Source: a candidate division WOR-3 bacterium (lineage in GTDB: Bacteria > Hydrothermota > Tepidihabitantia > SM23-42). From it: a stretch of 64,000 nt of DNA. The translations under genes and the position numbers were made by a program. The notes under the pieces were generated by a model that was given only the letters and a program-made list of their open reading frames with translations, made no database searches and had not been told where the DNA came from. Below, one piece after another: positions 1 through 7,379 of this stretch (its first letter is position 1; every line of letters starts with the position of its first letter). The stretch covers positions 1-64,000 of the forward strand of contig JAOUFJ010000009.1 in assembly GCA_029858255.1 (NCBI GenBank), in the 5' to 3' direction.

Positions 1-340
1 GTAGGGTGTATTCACCGGGTTGAGAAGCCGATATCGGTTGCGGTTCTTGGGAAGGGAAGATGTTGAACGTGCCTGGCAGATACTTGCCTTCTTCCCGAAG
101 GATCTCTATACGGTCGAACTTGGAACCAGGTGGGATCACGAACGATAAGTACTTCACCGGTAATTTCGGATGGCCCGGCTCTTCGAGATGGGTGTAATTC
201 GGAATCGAAACGTGGTCATATCCATTGTGCACCTCGAATATAAGCTCGCCATTACTAACATAGGAATTATTGTCAATTATGCCAGCAAACATGGTCACTG
301 GCACAATAATGCATATCAAAAACATTGTATATTTTGACAT
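1..340 (-). CDS. Secreted gingipain-type (peptidase C25 propeptide-like) protein, 5' part only
   Basis: The frame runs open from an ATG at 340 to the window edge, so only about 113 N-terminal residues are present. Residues 1-19 form a signal peptide (a lysine near the start, then a hydrophobic stretch ending VTMFAG). It is followed by a segment reading EPGHPKLPVKYLSFVIPPG, which resembles the N-terminal propeptide of gingipain/C25-type secreted proteins of T9SS-bearing bacteria. A good ribosome site (AAAGGAGC) lies 6 nt before the ATG. The catalytic domain and any T9SS C-terminal sorting domain would lie outside the window, so the enzymatic class is not shown. The sprA-like gene at 30892 makes T9SS export plausible. 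Confidence 0.72.
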   Translation of the reverse strand, partial: MSKYTMFLICIIVPVTMFAGIIDNNSYVSNGELIFEVHNGYDHVSIPNYTHLEEPGHPKLPVKYLSFVIPPGSKFDRIEILREEGKYLPGTFNIFPSQEPQPISASQPGEYTL

Positions 341-368
341 AATAGCTCCTTTCACATGTGTTTATAAG

Positions 369-397
369 ATATTAGCAAAAATTCAACAAATTGTCAA
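369..397 (-). promoter_or_regulatory. Sigma-70-type promoter of the gingipain-like gene
   Basis: On the minus strand TTGACA (392-397), a 17-nt spacer and TAATAT (369-374) lie about 30 nt before the ATG at 340. The predicted leader carries the Shine-Dalgarno site, so this is an ordinary leadered promoter. Confidence 0.7.
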
Positions 398-415
398 GGC
401 TTAAGTCTATTCATG

Positions 416-604
416 AGGGACAGGCATACACTTTTAACACTTTTGAGCCTATATGCGTGCAAATTACGGCGCAATTTGGTTTTGTATAACGTATTAACTG
501 ATCTAACAGACACTCATTCTGATTGCATTTGTGCTGATATCGGCGGTTTGTGTTCTTCTTCGGGCTTTCTCCACGAAAAGTGTAAAAAGTGTATGCCTGT
601 CCCC
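416..604. repeat. MITE-like inverted-repeat element, copy 1 (189 bp)
   Basis: The ends are near-perfect inverted repeats of about 28 nt, each starting (A/G)GGGACAGGCATACACTTTT when read inward. The interior has no credible gene. A diverged copy in the same orientation and of almost the same length lies at 2387-2576, with blocks such as AAATTACG and ACTCATTCT conserved between them. The GGGGACAGGCA end resembles ends seen near REP-associated Y1 transposases, but no transposase is present here, so this would be a non-autonomous element. It ends 11 bp downstream of the ABC permease stop codon and its hairpin might also stop transcription. Confidence 0.75.
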
Positions 605-614
605 GGGGAGGAGT

Positions 615-1364
615 TTAGTATTCGCCCCGGTTGAAAAACAGGACGGCGAAGAATATGACGGCGATGCCGAACAGGCAAAGAACACCGCAGTCCAGTCCTG
701 CCGGAAAGGTGGCAATACCGAGTACGATTTTACGCAAGAGATCAACACCGTAGGTCAAAGGGTTTATGTATACAACGATCTTCAACCACGCAGGCAAGCC
801 AGACACCGGGAACATCGCGCCGCTGAGGAAGAACATGGGCATCACGAGAAAATTCATGATTGTGCCAAAACCTTCAAATGAAGTCATGCGGCTTGCGATG
901 ATTATGCCGATGCCCACCAGGGCAAAGGATATCAAGAACATCGCGGGAATAAGCAGTAGAATATTGTACCAGGCAATGGGCACCTTAACGAGCGGCGCGA
1001 AGACAAGGATCAATGTTCCCTGGATAACTGATAGCGTGCTGCCGGCAAGCGCCTTGCCCAGTGCGATTGCAGTGCGCGGAACCGGCGCAACCAGGATTTC
1101 TTTCAAAAATCCAAACTCACGGTCCCAAATAATGGAGATCGCCGATTGTATTGCAGTGAATATGAGGGCCATGGCAATGATACCCGGAAAAATAAACTGC
1201 GTGTAGTTGAAGCCTTGAATTGCTCCGAAAGAAGGGCGCAATCCACTGCCCAGGATGAAAAGCCATAGTATGGGGCGGGCTATTGAGCTGTAAAGCCTGC
1301 TGCGCTGACGCACGTACCTTATTAAATCACGTAGCCATATCATGTAGATCGTGCTCCAGTCCAT
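615..1364 (-). CDS. ABC-2 type transporter permease
   Basis: A 249-residue integral membrane protein with about six hydrophobic segments and the look of DrrB/NodJ-type ABC-2 permeases, including the amphipathic N-terminus and the PxTAIALGKALAGS region between helices 2 and 3. It would form the membrane channel of an exporter with the ATPase encoded just upstream; the substrate (drug, lipid or polysaccharide) cannot be read from sequence. Its ATG overlaps the ATPase stop codon by one base (TGATG) and a GGAGGA site lies 9 nt before the start, so the two are translationally coupled. Confidence 0.9.
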   Translation of the reverse strand: MDWSTIYMIWLRDLIRYVRQRSRLYSSIARPILWLFILGSGLRPSFGAIQGFNYTQFIFPGIIAMALIFTAIQSAISIIWDREFGFLKEILVAPVPRTAIALGKALAGSTLSVIQGTLILVFAPLVKVPIAWYNILLLIPAMFLISFALVGIGIIIASRMTSFEGFGTIMNFLVMPMFFLSGAMFPVSGLPAWLKIVVYINPLTYGVDLLRKIVLGIATFPAGLDCGVLCLFGIAVIFFAVLFFNRGEY

Positions 1365-2335
1365 CAGCGCATTCCTCCAACCCGTTTCACTCGCTGTCGC
1401 ATCCGGTCTTTCTCTGAAGCGGTTTCTTCTCTTATCTCACGTCCGGTGAGTTTCAGGAAAACATCGTCCAGCGTAGGTCTGCGCACGCTGACGGCGGTGA
1501 TAGGAATTCTGAAATTCTTAACCAGCTGTGGAATGAATTCTTCACCTCTATCCATTTCGAAGTGCAGACCCGAGGAATCGCGTTTGATAACAACGCTATA
1601 TTTCTCGCCCAGTTCTTTTTCGGCAAGGTTATCATCCTGCGTGCGCACGGTTACTATGTCACCTTTGACCGTCCGCTTAAGCTTCTCTGGCGTATCCAGG
1701 GCGATGATCTTTCCATGATCGATCACTGCGATGCGGTCACAATTTTCAGCTTCATCCATGTAGTGCGTGGTAAGGAAGAGTGTGATCTTCTTGCTGCGAC
1801 GCAAATCGTGCAGATACCGCCAGATCCTGTTCCTGGTTTGAGGGTCAAGACCCAGGGTAGGTTCGTCCAGAAACAAGACCTTTGGTTCGTGTAGCAATCC
1901 TCTTGCGATCTCCAGCCGTCGTTTCATTCCACCTGAAAAATACCGGACAAGATCATTGCGCCGGTCGTCCAATTCGGTCATCTGCAGCACTCTATCGATG
2001 CGCGCAAGTCTCTCTTTGCGCGGAACCTTGTAGATTATTGCGTGAAATTTCAGATTTTCATAGGCGGTCAGCCGGTCATCAAGGCTTGGATCTTGGAATA
2101 TAATGCCGAGCGAACGACGGACCTCGGTGGGTTGTTTGAGTACATTGAAACCAGCGATCCATGCCTGTCCTCTTGAAGGTTTGATCAGCGTGCAGAGTAT
2201 CTTGATGGTCGTTGTTTTGCCGGCGCCGTTGGGTCCCAGGAAGCCAAAGATCTCGCTCTCTCTGACATCGAACGAGACACCGTCCACAGCCCAAAGGCCG
2301 TTATAATTCCTGGCTAATTCCTCGACTCTGATCAT
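1364..2335 (-). CDS. ABC transporter ATP-binding protein (DrrA/CcmA-like)
   Basis: The protein has Walker A GPNGAGKTTT, the signature YFSGGMKRRLEIARG, Walker B VLFLDEPTLGLD, and a C-terminal DUF4162-type extension typical of ATPases that energise ABC-2 exporters. It pairs with the permease that overlaps its 3' end. The open frame extends back to 2398, but that start lies inside the flanking repeat, and the ATG at 2359 overlaps the -10 box of the promoter at 2358-2386. The ATG at 2335 (MIRVEELARNYNG), which matches where the family usually begins, is therefore preferred. No Shine-Dalgarno is visible before any candidate start. Confidence 0.9.
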   Translation of the reverse strand: MIRVEELARNYNGLWAVDGVSFDVRESEIFGFLGPNGAGKTTTIKILCTLIKPSRGQAWIAGFNVLKQPTEVRRSLGIIFQDPSLDDRLTAYENLKFHAIIYKVPRKERLARIDRVLQMTELDDRRNDLVRYFSGGMKRRLEIARGLLHEPKVLFLDEPTLGLDPQTRNRIWRYLHDLRRSKKITLFLTTHYMDEAENCDRIAVIDHGKIIALDTPEKLKRTVKGDIVTVRTQDDNLAEKELGEKYSVVIKRDSSGLHFEMDRGEEFIPQLVKNFRIPITAVSVRRPTLDDVFLKLTGREIREETASEKDRMRQRVKRVGGMR

Positions 2336-2357
2336 AATGTTTTGCTTGGTTAGACTC

Positions 2358-2386
2358 ATTATATGCTGTAGACAGTGGTAAATCAA
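2358..2386 (-). promoter_or_regulatory. Promoter of the ABC exporter operon
   Basis: TTGATT (2381-2386), a 17-nt spacer and TATAAT (2358-2363) on the minus strand, giving a leader of roughly 16 nt to the ATG at 2335. The -35 box directly abuts the end of the MITE-like repeat copy 2, so insertion or loss of that repeat could alter expression. Confidence 0.6.
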
Positions 2387-2576
2387 GGGGACAGGCATAA
2401 ATTTTTAAACTTTTGTTCGTGTGTATGTCCAAATTACGTCGAATTAGGGATTTGTACTGCACAGTACATAATCTAAGAGATACTCATTCTTGTTATGTTC
2501 ATACGGAGATTTCAATAGTCTGTGTTTGTCTTTAGGATCTGTCCAGCAGGAAGTGCGAAAGTGCATGCGTGTCCCC
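2387..2576. repeat. MITE-like inverted-repeat element, copy 2 (190 bp)
   Basis: It begins GGGGACAGGCATAAATTTTT and ends with the reverse complement of GGGGACACGCATGCACTTT. It aligns along its whole length with the element at 416-604 but has diverged more, including at its ends. No transposase or plausible gene lies inside. Together the two copies bracket the ABC exporter operon. The remaining gap to 2801 holds no gene I can recognise. Confidence 0.7.
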
Positions 2577-2801
2577 AAGGATTCCCATTGACAGGGTGGT
2601 AGATATGAGTATATTGATAAAGAGATATGAATAAAAAATTGCACAAGCGCCGATGTAGTGGCTCCGCTTGATACATCATGAAAACCCTTTTGGCCTCTCC
2701 GTGTACATCAGAAGAGAGATTGTCTGTAGGATTGGCCATACTGCAACCAGCTCTCCATGAAGGTTCTCTAAAACAGAGACGAAGATGATCCGAAGGCTAC
2801 T

Positions 2802-5084
2802 GTGAAGTCAACCGCAAGAAAACGTCTCAAGCGAATTGCCTTTATCGGTAACTATCTGCCGCGTCAGTGCGGTATTGCAACTTTCACTACTGACCTTTGC
2901 GAATCGATCGCATCTGAATTTACTAAACTAACATGCTTTGCCCTGGCAGTTAACGATGTGGAAGGGGGGTATAGCTATCCGCCGCGCGTCCGTTTTGAAG
3001 TGAACCAAAACGACATCGTTTCTTACCGGCGCACTGCGGATTTCCTCAACATTAATAACATAGATCTTGTCTCGCTGCAGCATGAGTATGGCATCTTCGG
3101 GGGTATTGCCGGGAGTCACATACTCACGCTCTTACGTGAATTGCGTATGCCGTTGGTGACAACCCTCCATACTGTTCTCCGCAAGCCCGATCCGAACCAG
3201 CGCAAGGTGATGCTGGAATTGATTCGCCTGTCTGACCGGCTGGTGGTCATGAGTCAGAAAGCCGCGGAGTTTCTACATGACGTCTACAAAGCACCTCAGG
3301 AGAAAATCGAGATAATCCCCCATGGTATTCCGGATATTCCATTTGTCGACTCGAATTTCTACAAAGACCAATTTGGCGTCGAGGGGAAGATTGTTTTGCT
3401 TACATTCGGACTGCTGTCTCCTAACAAGGGTATCGAAAATATGATCAAGGCTTTGCCGGCGGTTCTAGAACGGTATCCCAACATCGTTTATGTCGTGGTC
3501 GGTGTGACGCATCCGCATACCCTTAAACACGAGGGTGAATCCTATCGCCTTTCTTTGGAACTTCTGGCCGAAGAATGCGGTGTCAAAAAAGGAATCATCT
3601 TCCATAATCGTTTCGTGAGTTTGGATGAACTTGTAAAGTTCATCTGTACGACCGATATCTACATCACACCCTATGTCAACCCGGAACAGATTGTCTCGGG
3701 GACTTTGGCTTACGTTGTGGGAGCGGGGAAACCGGTAATCTCGACTCCCTACTGGTATGCCCAGGAATTACTCGATGATAACCGGGGTGTGCTCGTTCCT
3801 TTCAATGATTTCGAAGCGATTGCGGCTCAGGTAATTTTCCTGCTTGAGAACAGCGTCCAACGGCATGCGATGCGCAAACGGTGCTATCTCCTTGGGCGGG
3901 AAATGATCTGGCCGGTAGTTGCCAAAGGTTATTTGAAATGCTTCGAGAGTGCATATGAAGAGAGAATGCGGCGCCGGCACGCCATTTTCGTGGCCAAGAC
4001 ATTGAGTCAACGACCACCCGACTTGCCCCTTTTGAACCTTAGCCATCTGTTCGCTTTAACGGATGATACAGGTATACTCCAGCATTCTGTCTCCATTGTG
4101 CCCAATTATAATGAGGGCTACACGACCGATGATAATGCCCGGGCTTTGGTCCTGACGACAATGCTTGAAGAAATCATGCAAGACACCGAGTCGAAGATTG
4201 ACAAACTCGCTATCCGCTATCTGGCTTTCCTCATGTATGCGTTCAATCCAGGACTTGGGCGGTTTCGCAACTTTCTTTCTTACGACCGCCGCTGGTTGGA
4301 GGATTGTGGTTCCGAAGACAGCCATGGACGTGCGCTATGGGCATTGGGGTCAGTATTAGCCCGTTCGAAATCCCGGAAGCTGCGCAGTGTGGCTGGTCAA
4401 TTGTTCAGCATCGCCCTACCCGCATCATCAAAATTCAGCAGCCCGCGGGCCTGGGCTTTTACCTTGATAGGCATCAATGAATACCTGCAGCGGTTTTCCG
4501 GAGATCGGACGGCCCAAAATATCGAAGCGATTCTTGTCGAAAAACTTATGGACTTGTACAAGCGCAACAGCACCCCGGATTGGCCATGGTTTGAAGACAT
4601 CCTGTCCTACTCCAATGCCAAGATACCTCATGCTTTGTTTTTGTGCGGACATAGGCTGTTGAATAAAGACATGAAGGATGTGGCACTCAAAGCCCTTGAT
4701 TGGCTGACAACAGTCCAGCAGTCCGGGGAAGGTTACTTCGAACCCATTGGCAGTAACGGCTTCTACCGTCGCGGTGGTGAACGAGCTCACTTTGACCAGC
4801 AACCGATCGAAGCCTACGGAATGATTCTTGCTTGTCTCGAAGCCTACCGGGTCACGGGCGATGAGCGCTGGTACAAAGAAGCGGAGCGCGCCTTTGAATG
4901 GTTCCTGGGTCGTAATAACGGCCGTCTGCCAATATACGATACGACGACGGGCGGGTGCTGCGACAGCTTGCATTCGGACCGGGTCAATGAAAACCAGGGC
5001 GCGGAGTCAACTTTGGCTTTTCTGCTATCGCTTCTCGAAATGCGTCAGGCAGAACATCTTTTGGCTATTCCAAACCAGGAGTGA
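2802..5084 (+). CDS. GT4-type glycosyltransferase fused to an (alpha/alpha)6-barrel-like domain
   Basis: A 760-residue protein. Residues about 10-390 are a GT-B glycosyltransferase of the GT4 type, with the opening FIGNYLPRQCGIATFTTDL, a donor-site region around TFGLLSPNKGIENMIKAL and a C-terminal EQIVSGTLAYVVGAGKPVIST. Residues about 405-755 are helical with the YTTDDNARAL motif, as in glycosidase-like (alpha/alpha)6 domains found fused to such transferases. The next gene, a GH130 enzyme, starts 3 nt later, and this pairing suggests mannoside or related oligosaccharide metabolism. The start is a GTG with weak GAAGG upstream; an in-frame TAA shortly before rules out a longer form. The sugar specificity is inferred, not shown. 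Confidence 0.85.
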   Translation: MKSTARKRLKRIAFIGNYLPRQCGIATFTTDLCESIASEFTKLTCFALAVNDVEGGYSYPPRVRFEVNQNDIVSYRRTADFLNINNIDLVSLQHEYGIFGGIAGSHILTLLRELRMPLVTTLHTVLRKPDPNQRKVMLELIRLSDRLVVMSQKAAEFLHDVYKAPQEKIEIIPHGIPDIPFVDSNFYKDQFGVEGKIVLLTFGLLSPNKGIENMIKALPAVLERYPNIVYVVVGVTHPHTLKHEGESYRLSLELLAEECGVKKGIIFHNRFVSLDELVKFICTTDIYITPYVNPEQIVSGTLAYVVGAGKPVISTPYWYAQELLDDNRGVLVPFNDFEAIAAQVIFLLENSVQRHAMRKRCYLLGREMIWPVVAKGYLKCFESAYEERMRRRHAIFVAKTLSQRPPDLPLLNLSHLFALTDDTGILQHSVSIVPNYNEGYTTDDNARALVLTTMLEEIMQDTESKIDKLAIRYLAFLMYAFNPGLGRFRNFLSYDRRWLEDCGSEDSHGRALWALGSVLARSKSRKLRSVAGQLFSIALPASSKFSSPRAWAFTLIGINEYLQRFSGDRTAQNIEAILVEKLMDLYKRNSTPDWPWFEDILSYSNAKIPHALFLCGHRLLNKDMKDVALKALDWLTTVQQSGEGYFEPIGSNGFYRRGGERAHFDQQPIEAYGMILACLEAYRVTGDERWYKEAERAFEWFLGRNNGRLPIYDTTTGGCCDSLHSDRVNENQGAESTLAFLLSLLEMRQAEHLLAIPNQE

Positions 5085-5087
5085 ACT

Positions 5088-6056
5088 ATGACACATAACC
5101 AAACCGAAATGCTTTTTCAGCGATACCCCAAAAACCCGATTCTCGTTGCCCGGGACTGGCCATATCCTGTTAACAGCGTTTTCAATCCCGGGGCGATACT
5201 ATTGCCCGATGGTATCACGCTGTTGCTGTGTCGCGTTGAGGATCGAAGCGGACATTCGCACCTCTGCGTTGCCCGTTCGAAGAATGGTATGGATTGCTGG
5301 CAGATCGATTCTCAACCTACTTTACTGCCTGACCCTGAGAAATATCCGGAGGAAATCTGGGGTATCGAAGATCCGCGCATAACCTATGTCCCTGAATTGA
5401 ATAAGTATGTAATTGCCTACACGTCGTATTCGAAAGGCGGGCCTGGTGTTTCGCTGGCTCTGACAAGAAATTTTCAGCAATTCGAACGATATGGTTTCAT
5501 CATGCTTCCTCCGGATAAAGACGCGGCACTCCTTCCACGACGAATTGATGGTCATTGGTTATTGATCCACCGACCGATGACTACATATGGGAATCATATC
5601 TGGCTTTCTTATTCACCTGACCTCTATCACTGGGGCAGGCATCAGTTAATTCTCAAGGCGCGGCGTGGTGCCTGGTGGGATGCTGACAAGATCGGTCTTT
5701 CACCACCCCTGATCGAGACGCCAAAAGGTTGGCTCATGATTTATCATGGTGTAAGGCAAACTGCAAGCGGAAGCTTGTATCGATCGGGTCTTGCCCTTTT
5801 TGACCTTGATAAACCAGAACGATGCCTGCTGCGAGGTAATACATGGGTCCTTGGACCCGAAACACCCTATGAACGCGAGGGAGATGTGCCGAACGTAACA
5901 TTTTCCTGCGGGTGTACGGTTTTGCCGGATGGCGATACGCTCAATCTATACTACGGATGTGCGGATAGCAGCATTGCTCTTGCAAAAGCCAGCATAAAAT
6001 CGCTGTTAGACTGGTTACAAGAAAACGGTAGTGCTCCTGGGAAATCTCCGGAATAA
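5088..6056 (+). CDS. GH130 family glycoside hydrolase/phosphorylase
   Basis: A 322-residue five-bladed beta-propeller type enzyme. Visible GH130 features are the FNPGAILLPDG segment near residue 30, GIEDPRITYV near residue 95 (holding the likely catalytic acid), the KDAALLPRRIDG segment, and WWDADKIGLSPPLI. Characterised GH130 members cleave or phosphorolyse beta-mannosides, so action on a mannose-containing oligosaccharide is likely. It follows the GT4 fusion gene by 3 nt, with its AGGAG ribosome site inside that gene's end, so they form one operon. No signal peptide is present, which fits a cytoplasmic phosphorylase rather than a secreted hydrolase. Confidence 0.87.
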   Translation: MTHNQTEMLFQRYPKNPILVARDWPYPVNSVFNPGAILLPDGITLLLCRVEDRSGHSHLCVARSKNGMDCWQIDSQPTLLPDPEKYPEEIWGIEDPRITYVPELNKYVIAYTSYSKGGPGVSLALTRNFQQFERYGFIMLPPDKDAALLPRRIDGHWLLIHRPMTTYGNHIWLSYSPDLYHWGRHQLILKARRGAWWDADKIGLSPPLIETPKGWLMIYHGVRQTASGSLYRSGLALFDLDKPERCLLRGNTWVLGPETPYEREGDVPNVTFSCGCTVLPDGDTLNLYYGCADSSIALAKASIKSLLDWLQENGSAPGKSPE

Positions 6057-6667
6057 TAGATGTAATATGCAGTGACGTGGGGTCAAATCCCTGAACTCGT
6101 AGTATTTTGGGGTCGGCCCTCTCTTCTAACTAAGAAATTGAGACGTTAAGAAGCTGAGAAGATAGACTTACATGGTTTTGTCATCGTCCGGCGTGACCGG
6201 ACGATCCAGAAGTATAAAGATGCTCTGGATTCCCCGATTCCCCTGAATGAATCAGAGGACAGGCAAGCCGGGGAATGACACGCCGTTAGGAGCATTTCGA
6301 AATTGGGATTGCGAATTGCGAAATTGACAAGAATGGCCCAATGAATCTCATAAAAACCTCTATCATTTGTGAGCAAGGCAGCAAATATAAACTACCGTCT
6401 CACGTCATTGCGAGGACGCCGCAGGTGGACGAAGCAATCTCAGTATTATGACTTGCTGGCAGCGGAGGTTGCCGCGTCACCCCGCATTTTATCTAAGAAA
6501 AAATTACGGGACTCCTCGCAATGACGTGCGGTGGTTTGTTGACAGCTCCGTATTTTCTTGTATAATCTGACGCAGGTATTGATTGTGTAAGATTTCACCC
6601 TCACCTTATTTCTCTCCTCCTCCTGAGGCGGACACAGCTTCAAGGGAGAGGAGAGAGGGGTTGGTCA
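6057..6667. other. Intergenic repeat-rich stretch, no gene seen
   Basis: About 0.6 kb with no open frame of coding character. It holds fragments such as GGGGTCAAATCCC and GGGGTCGGCCCTC near 6078-6120, a stretch of GGGATTGCGAATTGCG type, and the inverted repeat at 6401-6528. The composition resembles decayed mobile or repeat DNA. Confidence 0.6.
6401..6528. repeat. Intergenic palindromic repeat with TCATTGCGAGGA arms
   Basis: A perfect 16-nt inverted repeat: CACGTCATTGCGAGGA at 6401-6416 and its reverse complement at 6513-6528, enclosing about 96 nt. Shorter related pieces (CCTCACAATGACGG near 10452, CTCGCAATGACCGG near 10501, CTCGCAATGACTGC near 11211) occur in other gaps of this window, so this is a dispersed intergenic repeat family. 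Confidence 0.75.
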
Positions 6668-6704
6668 GCCGGGATGATGGAATCTGGTAGACATAGCGGA
6701 CTTA
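6668..6704 (+). pseudogene. tRNA-Leu 5'-half fragment (decayed duplicate)
   Basis: The 37 bases starting GCCGGGATGATGGAA and ending TAGCGGACTTA match the 5' half of the intact tRNA-Leu at 6793 with few changes, covering acceptor strand, D arm and the anticodon 5' side. The anticodon 3' stem, variable arm and T arm are missing. A short ATCCCGG follows near 6710 and could pair with the acceptor strand, but no functional cloverleaf can be drawn. Confidence 0.65.
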
Positions 6705-6792
6705 TGGTACATCCCGGAGCGGAGCGTAGGGGAAATCCGATCGCCGTAAGGCGATATTATGATGTTAGCTGTGCAGTTGTTGTTGTTGATAA

Positions 6793-6879
6793 GCCGGGAT
6801 GGCGGAACTTGGTAGACGCAGCGGACTTAAAATCCGCTTCTCAGCAATGAGAGTGCCGGTTCGAGTCCGGCTCCCGGCA
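6793..6879 (+). tRNA. tRNA-Leu (anticodon UAA)
   Basis: The 87-nt gene has a 7-bp acceptor stem (GCCGGGA with TCCCGGC), a D arm with TTGGTAGAC, an anticodon stem GCGGA/TCCGC with loop CTTAAAA (anticodon TAA at 6828-6830), a long variable arm typical of leucine tRNA, the T loop TTCGAGT and discriminator A at 6879. CCA is not encoded. A 10-bp hairpin follows directly. Confidence 0.97.
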
Positions 6880-6902
6880 TTTTCATGGCAAAGCCATGAA
6901 AA
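6880..6902. other. 10-bp perfect hairpin directly after tRNA-Leu
   Basis: TTTTCATGGC (6880-6889) pairs perfectly with GCCATGAAAA (6893-6902) across an AAA loop. It could mark the transcript end or 3' processing of the tRNA, but no T run follows the stem, so it is not a classical terminator. Confidence 0.5.
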
Positions 6903-7365
6903 CAAACTCTAAATACTAATATCTAAATACTAGACAATTTCAAATGACAAAAATGCGAAATTCAAAACATTACGACTTGGAAGAAAGGACGTTGCTATTC
7001 GCGAAACGCGTCATTGCACTGGTTAATCGGTTGCCAAAGACGTTACCAAATATTGAAATAGGCAGACAGCTTGTGAGGTCATCTGGGTCCGTAGGGGCCA
7101 ACTACATCGAGGCTAATGAATCATTGAGCCGGAAGGATTTTGTCGTACGGATAAAAATATGCCGCAAGGAATCAAAAGAATCACGGTATTGGCTGAAGTT
7201 AGTTCAGCCTAAACGAGAAGACGAAAGAGAACGCGAATCTCTGATTGCGGAGGCTACCGAGTTGATGAAGATCTTTGGTTCGATTATCGAAAAATCCAAA
7301 TAAGTTTGGAACATTTAGAATTTGAATTTTAGATTTGTTTAGTGTTTAGAGTTTAGGATTTCGGA
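6903..7365. repeat. AT-rich inverted repeats flanking the four-helix-bundle gene
   Basis: The left flank carries CTCTAAATACTAATATC and TAAATACTAG; read from the other strand the right flank carries CTCTAAACACTAAAC, AATCTAAAATTC and CTAAATG. The flanks are thus related inverted repeats of about 40-50 nt on either side of the gene at 6944-7303. The arrangement looks like a small mobile cassette inserted just after tRNA-Leu. Similar AAATCCTAAATCCTAAG sequence recurs near 11050. Confidence 0.45.
6944..7303 (+). CDS. Four-helix bundle protein (23S rRNA intervening-sequence family)
   Basis: A 119-residue, highly charged helical protein matching the family first found encoded within 23S rRNA intervening sequences. 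Family hallmarks are LFAKRVIALVNRLPK, the QLVRSSGSVGANYIEAN core near residues 43-60 and the KESKESRYWLKL helix. Its function is unknown; the fold is a four-helix bundle that oligomerises. The ATG has no Shine-Dalgarno and a second ATG three codons later is possible. It stands alone in repeat-rich DNA between a tRNA gene and inverted repeats, in keeping with the scattered, transfer-prone distribution of this family. Confidence 0.85.
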   Translation: MTKMRNSKHYDLEERTLLFAKRVIALVNRLPKTLPNIEIGRQLVRSSGSVGANYIEANESLSRKDFVVRIKICRKESKESRYWLKLVQPKREDERERESLIAEATELMKIFGSIIEKSK

Positions 7366-7379
7366 TTTGAAGGGTCTGT

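Noticed and set aside
413-634. Open frame of 73 codons inside the first MITE-like repeat
   Set aside because: It lies within the inverted-repeat element, has no ribosome site and its sequence follows from the repeat ends; opposite-strand frames here are equally open.
2336-2398. Longer start for the ABC ATPase at 2398 or 2359
   Set aside because: The first uses bases of the MITE end and the second overlaps the TATAAT box; neither adds family-like sequence.
6100-6660. CRISPR array in the repeat-rich region near the tRNA
   Set aside because: There are no regularly spaced direct repeats with unique spacers and no cas genes; the signals are inverted repeats and decayed fragments.
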